Assembly (NCBI GenBank): GCA_024655885.1
Contig: JANLFN010000001.1
Coordinates: 1 to 64,000 of the forward strand
Direction of reading: 5' to 3'
DNA from: Eubacteriales bacterium
Lineage (GTDB): Bacteria; Bacillota; Clostridia; Acetivibrionales; JANLFN01
Length of the DNA: 64,000 nt
A model generated the notes under the pieces. The model did no database searches. It was not told the DNA's origin and saw only the letters and a list, made by a program, of their open reading frames with translations. Below, in pieces: positions 58,824 to 64,000 of the stretch. The position numbers and the translations under genes are program-made. Every line of letters begins with the position of its first letter. The stretch's first letter is position 1.

Positions 58824-60116
58824 ATGAATTACAAGACCCACAATTTCCTGAAAAATGAGTTTGGAATCAGCGAGGCTATAATTAAAATAGCCGATATAAC
58901 CGAAAATGAAATAGAGCAAATATTTGACGGAATCGATTCCGTCAAAGCTTACAACCAGTTTAAGGTCATCCGGTCCATGCAGCAAAACAACGTGAGTGAT
59001 ACCCACTTTTCCGGGACTACGGGTTACGGGTATGACGACCGGGGACGTGAGGTGCTTGACGCGGTCTATGCAGATGTTTTTAAAGCCGAGGATGCTCTGG
59101 TCAGGCATCAGATCGTATCCGGGACCCATGCCCTCGCTCTATGCCTGTTTGGAAACCTGAGACCGGGCCAGGAGCTTCTTTCCATTACCGGAAAGCCTTA
59201 CGACACCCTGGAAGAACTGATCGGAATCAGGGGAGAAGGCGGAGGCTCCTTAAGGGAGTTCGGAGTATCCTATAGACAGGTAGACCTTCTTGAGGACGGA
59301 AGTATTGACTTTAACGGAATTAAAAATTCCATCAGCGATAAGACCTCGGTAGTGCTTGTTCAGCGTTCAAGGGGCTACGGCTGGAGGCCGTCCTTTAAAA
59401 TGGACGATATGGGCAAAGCTATAGCTTTGGTAAAAAGGATTAAGAACGATGTTGTGGTCCTTGTTGACAATTGCTACGGCGAATTTGTGGAGACAAGTGA
59501 ACCTACCGAGGCAGGCGCGGACCTAATTGCAGGCTCCCTTATTAAAAACCCGGGAGGAGGACTGGCCCTCACAGGCGGTTATGTAGCAGGCAAAAAAGAA
59601 TTTGTGGCTAAAGCCGCGTACAGGCTCACAACTCCGGGGATAGGCAAAAAGGTAGGTTCGTCTCTGGGGCACAACAGGCCGATGTTCCAAGGATTGTTTC
59701 TGGCGCCCCATGTTGTGGCGGAAAGTTTGAAGGGGGCCGTGTTCTGCGCCGCCCTCATGCAAAAGCTGGGGTTTGAGACCTCTCCCCTGCCAGATGAAAA
59801 AAGGGGAGATATTATACAGGCCATTAAGTTCAATGACCCTGAAACCCTTATCCTGTTCTGCCAGGGCATACAAAAGGGATCGCCGGTAGACGCCTATGTG
59901 ACTCCCCAGCCGTGGGACATGCCCGGCTATGATTCTCCGGTGATTATGGCGGCCGGTACCTTTATCCAGGGGGCGTCCATAGAGCTGAGTGCCGACGCGC
60001 CCATAAAGCCTCCTTATACGGCGTATATGCAGGGTGGGCTTGTGTATGAGCATGTAAAACTTGGAATTTTGATTTCGGTGCAGATGATGGTGGACAGGGG
60101 GATTCTCAAATTGTAG
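58824..60116 (+). CDS. Methionine gamma-lyase/aluminium resistance family PLP enzyme
   Basis: A 430-residue fold-type I PLP protein (YnbB family). VLVQRSRGYGWRPS, VDNCYGEFVETSEP (cofactor Asp) and GSLIKNPGGGLA (PLP Lys) are the family motifs. It is annotated elsewhere as aluminium resistance protein or methionine gamma-lyase family; the true substrate is not known. It reads from a divergent promoter region and is followed by an HlyD-like gene 20 nt away. Confidence 0.88.
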   Translation: MNYKTHNFLKNEFGISEAIIKIADITENEIEQIFDGIDSVKAYNQFKVIRSMQQNNVSDTHFSGTTGYGYDDRGREVLDAVYADVFKAEDALVRHQIVSGTHALALCLFGNLRPGQELLSITGKPYDTLEELIGIRGEGGGSLREFGVSYRQVDLLEDGSIDFNGIKNSISDKTSVVLVQRSRGYGWRPSFKMDDMGKAIALVKRIKNDVVVLVDNCYGEFVETSEPTEAGADLIAGSLIKNPGGGLALTGGYVAGKKEFVAKAAYRLTTPGIGKKVGSSLGHNRPMFQGLFLAPHVVAESLKGAVFCAALMQKLGFETSPLPDEKRGDIIQAIKFNDPETLILFCQGIQKGSPVDAYVTPQPWDMPGYDSPVIMAAGTFIQGASIELSADAPIKPPYTAYMQGGLVYEHVKLGILISVQMMVDRGILKL

Positions 60117-60136
60117 TTTAGGACGGGAAGACAGTT

Positions 60137-61399
60137 ATGGATTTACAGAACAAAAGAAAAAAAATGAGGGCCGGAAGCTTTTTAGTAATAATGTTTTTAC
60201 TCATCTACATGCCGTCGCTGGTTCACTGGCTTTGGGGAAAAAGCGTGGACACTGAAATTTTAAAGATGGGGACCATAGAGGATGTGGTCAGCGCCGAGGC
60301 ATACCTTGTCCGGGATGAGGAAGTGCTCAAGACCCCTTTTGAGGGGAAATGCATTACCGGAGTGAAGGAAGGAGACAAGGTTCCGGCAGGCTATAAAGTG
60401 GCGACTATTCTCAATGAATCGTCGGAAAAGGTCCTGGAAAAAATCAGGGAGCTGGATGTTGAAATAATCAAGGCGCAGAAGGAAAAGTTCCAGAACCAAG
60501 AGATATTTATGGAAGATATTGGTAAAATTGAAGACGAGATCGCACAAAAGGTTGAATTAATTCAGGAAGAAAGCAGCAGAAACAGCCTTGTGAACGTCAA
60601 GCAGTTGAGGGAGGATATTAACGGCCTAATCCAGAAAAAGGCGTCTATTTTCGGCCAGACGAGTACTTCCGATACGTTTATTAATTCCCTCAAGGCTCAG
60701 AAGCTTAAACTGCAGGAACAGATCAATTCCAATACAAGGGAGATTTACTCAAGCACTCCGGGCATAATATCTTATATGATCGATGGAAATGAGGGCACAT
60801 TAACGCCTGCGGCCATAAGCAATCTAACTCCGGAATCCTTAAAAGGGCTCAAAACGGACAAAGTGGAAAACACGGCCCTGCGGAACCATGTGGAGGCCAA
60901 TAAGCCTTTTGCGAAAATAATAAAGGATGTTTACAGCTATATGGTATTTGTGCTTGAGCCTGAAAGGGCGAAGAAATTTAAGGTTGACGACGCCGTGAAA
61001 GTGAGAGTGGGCGAAATCAGCAGAGAAATGGACGGAGTGGTGGACTACAAATCGGATGAAGAAGAGGGCAAATTTATAATAGCGGTAAAAATAGACCGCG
61101 GCATAAGTGAAATGGCAGGACTCAGAAAGGTAAATGCGGATATTGTCAGGAATTCATACAAAGGACTGAAGATTCCTCTGAAGAGCTTGAAAGACATCAG
61201 TCCGGACGGTACACGGGCAAAAATAGTACTGGTAGATGCAAATTATGCTAAGACCAGGGAAGTAAAAATTGTGGGCAGGGATGAGGAATTTGCCATAATT
61301 GCCAATGCAGAGGAGAAGGCCACGGACGGCATAAGCTTATACTGCACTTATGTGGCTAATCCGGGAAATGTTCAGGAAGGGCAGGTTATAAATCAATGA
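60137..61399 (+). CDS. HlyD-like membrane-anchored protein
   Basis: A 420-residue protein with a basic N terminus, one membrane helix (about 13-34), a barrel-sandwich segment (TPFEGKCITGVKEGDKVPAG), a coiled coil (about 100-200) and a beta-rich C-terminal half. This is the layout of HlyD-type adaptor proteins, but no ABC or RND partner gene is adjacent. It overlaps the start of yggS by 4 nt and thus belongs to the sepF cluster. The role in division or envelope is a guess from place only. Confidence 0.75.
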   Translation: MDLQNKRKKMRAGSFLVIMFLLIYMPSLVHWLWGKSVDTEILKMGTIEDVVSAEAYLVRDEEVLKTPFEGKCITGVKEGDKVPAGYKVATILNESSEKVLEKIRELDVEIIKAQKEKFQNQEIFMEDIGKIEDEIAQKVELIQEESSRNSLVNVKQLREDINGLIQKKASIFGQTSTSDTFINSLKAQKLKLQEQINSNTREIYSSTPGIISYMIDGNEGTLTPAAISNLTPESLKGLKTDKVENTALRNHVEANKPFAKIIKDVYSYMVFVLEPERAKKFKVDDAVKVRVGEISREMDGVVDYKSDEEEGKFIIAVKIDRGISEMAGLRKVNADIVRNSYKGLKIPLKSLKDISPDGTRAKIVLVDANYAKTREVKIVGRDEEFAIIANAEEKATDGISLYCTYVANPGNVQEGQVINQ

Positions 61400-62100
61400 G
61401 CAGTAAAAACGGAAACATAGCCGAAAACGTAGAGGATGTAAAAGCAAGGATTGAAGCTGCCGCAAGAAAAAGCGGAAGGAATGCCGGTGAAATCACGGTG
61501 GTTGCGGTAACAAAAACAGTGGATACGGATAGAATGGTGGAGGCCATCGATGCGGGGCTGGTCAATGTGGGAGAAAATAGGGTTCAGGAATTGTGCTCCA
61601 AATACGATAAAATTAATAGAAAATGCAACTGGCATTTAATCGGACACCTGCAGACCAATAAAGTCAAATATATTGTGGACAAGGTGAGCATGATCCACTC
61701 GGTGGACAGTCTCGAGCTTGCCCGGGAAATTGATAAAAGAGCTGAAAAAGTCCATAGGATAGTGGACGTGCTGGTTCAGGTCAATGTGGCGGGAGAGGAC
61801 ACGAAATTCGGCATAGAGCCCGCGAAGACGGAGGATTTCATAAGGGAGCTCAGCTGTCTTAGAAATATAAAAGTGAAGGGACTGATGACCATTGCGCCTT
61901 TTTATGAAAACCCGGAGGACGCAAGATACGTTTTTAGAGAATTAAATAAAAAATTTATTGACATAAAGAGGGAAAATATTGATAATATAGATATGGCTTT
62001 CCTATCCATGGGTATGAGCAACGATTTCGAAGTTGCCATTGAAGAAGGTGCGAATATTGTCAGGATAGGGACAGCTATATTCGGAAAGCGGCATCCATAG
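61396..62100 (+). CDS. YggS-family pyridoxal phosphate homeostasis protein
   Basis: A 234-residue TIM-barrel PLP-binding protein (YggS/YlmE). VAVTKTVDTDRM carries the PLP Lys; GENRVQELCSKYD and WHLIGHLQTNK follow; the C terminus has FLSMGMSNDFEVAIEEGANIVRIGTAIFG. It balances free PLP and affects amino acid pools. It sits upstream of sepF as ylmE does in Bacillus. Confidence 0.93.
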   Translation: MSSKNGNIAENVEDVKARIEAAARKSGRNAGEITVVAVTKTVDTDRMVEAIDAGLVNVGENRVQELCSKYDKINRKCNWHLIGHLQTNKVKYIVDKVSMIHSVDSLELAREIDKRAEKVHRIVDVLVQVNVAGEDTKFGIEPAKTEDFIRELSCLRNIKVKGLMTIAPFYENPEDARYVFRELNKKFIDIKRENIDNIDMAFLSMGMSNDFEVAIEEGANIVRIGTAIFGKRHP

Positions 62101-62154
62101 GAAGGAATAAAAATATGATTATTTTACAAAAGATAAACAGGGAGGTTGTGTACA

Positions 62155-62619
62155 GTGGCTAAACTATTTAACAAAATGCTTAATTTTGTCGGATGGGAGT
62201 CAGAAGAAGAAGAGGAAGAGGAAGAAGAGATAATCCAGGAACAGGAAGAAGAAAAGGAAGAAATTCATAAGAACCAATTTTTAAAGACCAATCCAAGCAA
62301 GTCCCAGGGGAAAGTGGTAAATATCCATTCGGCTTCCCAGCTCAAAGTGGTTATTATGCAGCCTGAAAATTTCGATGATGCCCAGGACATATGCGACCAT
62401 TTAAAGAATAAAAAGCCGGTTGTTATTAATTTAGAAGACATTGAGAAGGATACGGCGCAGAGGATTGTAGACTTTTTGAGCGGGTCCATTTACGCCCTGG
62501 ACGGGAGTATACAGAAAGTGTCCAGCGGCATATTTGTGATTGCTCCCAATAACGTGGATATTATGAGTGATTTTAAGGAGGAACTTAAGAATAAAGGCGT
62601 TTTTCCCTGGATAAAATAG
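62155..62619 (+). CDS. sepF: Cell division protein SepF
   Basis: A 154-residue division protein that bends membranes and links FtsZ to them. The N-terminal amphipathic helix MAKLFNKMLNFVGW binds membrane; a strongly acidic linker (about 17-40) follows; the C-terminal domain has KPVVINLEDIEKDTAQRIVDFLSG and IFVIAPNNVDI. GTG 62155 lies 9 nt after GGAGG; the upstream TTG 62146 is too close to that site. Confidence 0.95.
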   Translation: MAKLFNKMLNFVGWESEEEEEEEEEIIQEQEEEKEEIHKNQFLKTNPSKSQGKVVNIHSASQLKVVIMQPENFDDAQDICDHLKNKKPVVINLEDIEKDTAQRIVDFLSGSIYALDGSIQKVSSGIFVIAPNNVDIMSDFKEELKNKGVFPWIK

Positions 62620-62631
62620 AGGGGGATTGGA

Positions 62632-62919
62632 ATGTACTTACTGCCAAAGGCAATTGTCGGAGTGCTGGAACTGATTGAAATTGCAATTGTTATACGTGCT
62701 GTTATATCCTGGTTTCCCATTTCAGGCGACAATGCATTTGTAAAAATTTTAAACCAGATAACAGAACCCGTGCTTTCTCCAATAAGAGGTATAATCAACA
62801 GGTCGTCTGTAGGAAGGAATATAGTAGTGGATTTTTCGCCGATTATTGCATTTTTTTTGATTGAACTGGTTATACGCATTATTGCTGGCGCTTTGCGGGT
62901 TCAGCCGTTTATATTTTGA
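62632..62919 (+). CDS. YggT-family membrane protein
   Basis: A 95-residue protein with two membrane segments (about 3-26 and 70-90) and the conserved PVLSPIRGII between them (YggT/YlmG). The family is linked to division-site or nucleoid organisation and sits in the sepF-divIVA cluster in most Firmicutes. It starts 12 nt after sepF with GGGGGATTGG upstream. Confidence 0.92.
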   Translation: MYLLPKAIVGVLELIEIAIVIRAVISWFPISGDNAFVKILNQITEPVLSPIRGIINRSSVGRNIVVDFSPIIAFFLIELVIRIIAGALRVQPFIF

Positions 62920-62925
62920 TTTGGT

Positions 62926-63720
62926 ATGATAAGCAAAGAGAATATATTAAAGAGAATTTCAAAGCCGGATGATAAGTTGTTTTTGTCAAAGATTATAGAT
63001 AAAGCCATCAAGTCTGAAGAAGTACACAATGTTATTTTTTCAGACTTTTTGGATCCTTATCAAAAAAAGATGGTTGCAGATGCTTTTTCTTCCGTGAAAG
63101 AAGTAAACCATACTTTTAATGGAGGCTATTCGGGGGCGGAAAGGGAAATAGTTCTATTTTGCCCCGAAGGCATGTCTATTGAGGATTTTTCCAACTTCAA
63201 ATATCCTTTCAAGATTTTGAATATAAAAATAAAAGCCAGGAGCAGTTTGACTCACAGAGATTTTTTAGGGGCTTTGATGTCTTTGGGAATTAAACGGGAA
63301 AAAATAGGGGATATTTTAGTAAAGGAAGATACAGGCACAATTGTGGTTTTAGGGGATATGGCGGATTATATAAAATGTAACCTGGCCCAAGTGGGCGATG
63401 CAAGTGTGGATGTAGAGGTCAGGGAGGCTGAAAACATAGAGGCACCCGAGTCTAAAGTGAAAGAGATTACTACAACCGTTGCGTCTCTCAGACTAGACAG
63501 CATATCCAGTGCAGGTTTTGGGATATCCAGGAGCAAAATAGTGGAGTTCATTAGAGCGGAAAAGGTCAGTTTGAACTGGGAACCCACCGGCAGTCTGACA
63601 AAGCTTGTAAAGGAAGGAGATGTCATATCCATAAAGGGTAAGGGCAGAGTGGTTGTTGACAAAATAGGGGGAACAACAAAAAAAGGAAGGATCGGTATTA
63701 CTTTGAAAAAATTAGTTTAG
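62926..63720 (+). CDS. YlmH-type S4-domain RNA-binding protein
   Basis: A 264-residue protein. The N-terminal two thirds match YlmH (DFLDPYQKKMVADAF, RDFLGALMSLGIKREKIGDI). The C-terminal S4 domain (about 185-255) has LRLDSISSAGFGISRSKIVEFI and GDVISIKGKGRV. YlmH has been linked to rescue of stalled ribosomal subunits, an S4 protein role. It lies 6 nt after yggT and 13 nt before divIVA. Confidence 0.92.
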   Translation: MISKENILKRISKPDDKLFLSKIIDKAIKSEEVHNVIFSDFLDPYQKKMVADAFSSVKEVNHTFNGGYSGAEREIVLFCPEGMSIEDFSNFKYPFKILNIKIKARSSLTHRDFLGALMSLGIKREKIGDILVKEDTGTIVVLGDMADYIKCNLAQVGDASVDVEVREAENIEAPESKVKEITTTVASLRLDSISSAGFGISRSKIVEFIRAEKVSLNWEPTGSLTKLVKEGDVISIKGKGRVVVDKIGGTTKKGRIGITLKKLV

Positions 63721-63733
63721 CGAGGTGGAAGTA

Positions 63734-64000
63734 ATGAATTATACTCCGAATGATCTGCAGAATATCGTCTTTAAAAAAAAAGTGATGGGCTACAGCGAGG
63801 ACATGGTCAATGAGGTGCTGGATAAAATCATCGAGGATTACAGCAGTTACATACATGAGAACATAGAGCTGAAAGACAGGGTTTCGGTGCTGAATGAGGG
63901 AATACAGCACTACAAAACAATAGAGGAATCCCTTCAAAACACCTTGCTGGTCGCACAGCAAACAGGAGAAGACATAAAGAAAAATGCCTACCAAAAGGCG
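63734..64000 (+). CDS. divIVA: DivIVA-family protein (partial, runs off the window)
   Basis: The first 89 codons of a DivIVA-type coiled-coil protein. It starts MNYTPNDLQNIVFKKKVMGY, matching the membrane-binding N terminus (consensus TPxDIxNKxFxxxxxGYD). SVLNEGIQHYKTIEESLQNTLLVAQQ continues into the coiled coil. DivIVA marks curved membranes at poles and septa. ATG 63734 follows CGAGGTGG. The 3 prime end is outside the window. Confidence 0.93.
   Translation, partial: MNYTPNDLQNIVFKKKVMGYSEDMVNEVLDKIIEDYSSYIHENIELKDRVSVLNEGIQHYKTIEESLQNTLLVAQQTGEDIKKNAYQKA

Noticed and set aside
1-64000. CRISPR array, tRNA or rRNA genes, insertion sequence or prophage
   Set aside because: No regular spacer repeats, cloverleaf-type sequences, transposase, integrase or phage structural genes were recognised.

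Overview
This 64 kb window comes from the chromosome of an anaerobic, endospore-forming member of the Clostridia (Firmicutes). The evidence is a full spoIIIAA-AH operon, spo0A, spoIVB, ylbJ and spoVM, Gram-positive style division genes (sepF, divIVA) and strong GGAGG ribosome binding sites with many GTG/TTG starts. A secreted protein carrying three family 3 cellulose-binding modules points to a plant-fibre-associated lineage, perhaps the cellulolytic clostridial cluster III. That placement is inference, and no species is claimed. No tRNA, rRNA, CRISPR array, transposase or prophage was seen, so this is mostly core chromosome.

Layout. 1-15.5 kb: an FMN-binding flavoprotein reductase lipoprotein, nth, an unusually long FtsA-like ATPase behind a sigma-H/0A-box type promoter, small membrane proteins, a 23-codon spoVM, rpmB, recG, rsmD (with no normal start codon), coaD, ylbJ, ilvE, yqeG and aroE. 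15.5-31.9 kb: a colinear type IV pilus cluster (pilB, pilT, pilC, major pilin, pilD, comFB-like, pilM, minor pilin, pilN, pilO, minor pilin, very large PilX-like protein). It ends with a 1013-residue CBM3/fibronectin-III surface protein and a terminator. 31.9-35.6 kb: a consensus sigma-A promoter, a TIM-barrel endonuclease-like protein, aroQ, a Xaa-Pro peptidase, efp and a zinc-ribbon protein. 35.7-41.6 kb: spoIIIAA-AH, which builds the mother cell-forespore channel. 41.6-46.6 kb: asp23, amaP, DUF2273, nusB, xseA, xseB, ispA and a YuiD-type membrane protein.

46.77-48.13 kb holds what I read as an OLE (ornate, large, extremophilic) RNA of about 630 nt followed by oapA, the gene for its membrane-protein partner. 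They sit between ispA and dxs, the genomic setting known for this RNA. dxs, tlyA, nadK, argR, recN, spoIVB and spo0A follow. The right end carries a MerR-like coiled-coil protein, an RluA-type pseudouridine synthase, a PLP enzyme of the aluminium-resistance/methionine gamma-lyase type, an HlyD-like protein and the yggS-sepF-yggT-ylmH-divIVA division cluster. divIVA is cut by the window edge.

The two items most worth follow-up are the OLE RNA/OapA pair and the pilus cluster ending in a multi-CBM3 protein, which suggests a pilus-linked cellulose adhesion system. Smaller surprises are the missing rsmD start codon, the sigma-H/0A box match before the FtsA-like gene, the overlooked spoVM, a roughly 80-nt hairpin upstream of ilvE, and a possible 35-codon ORF inside the spoIIIA operon.
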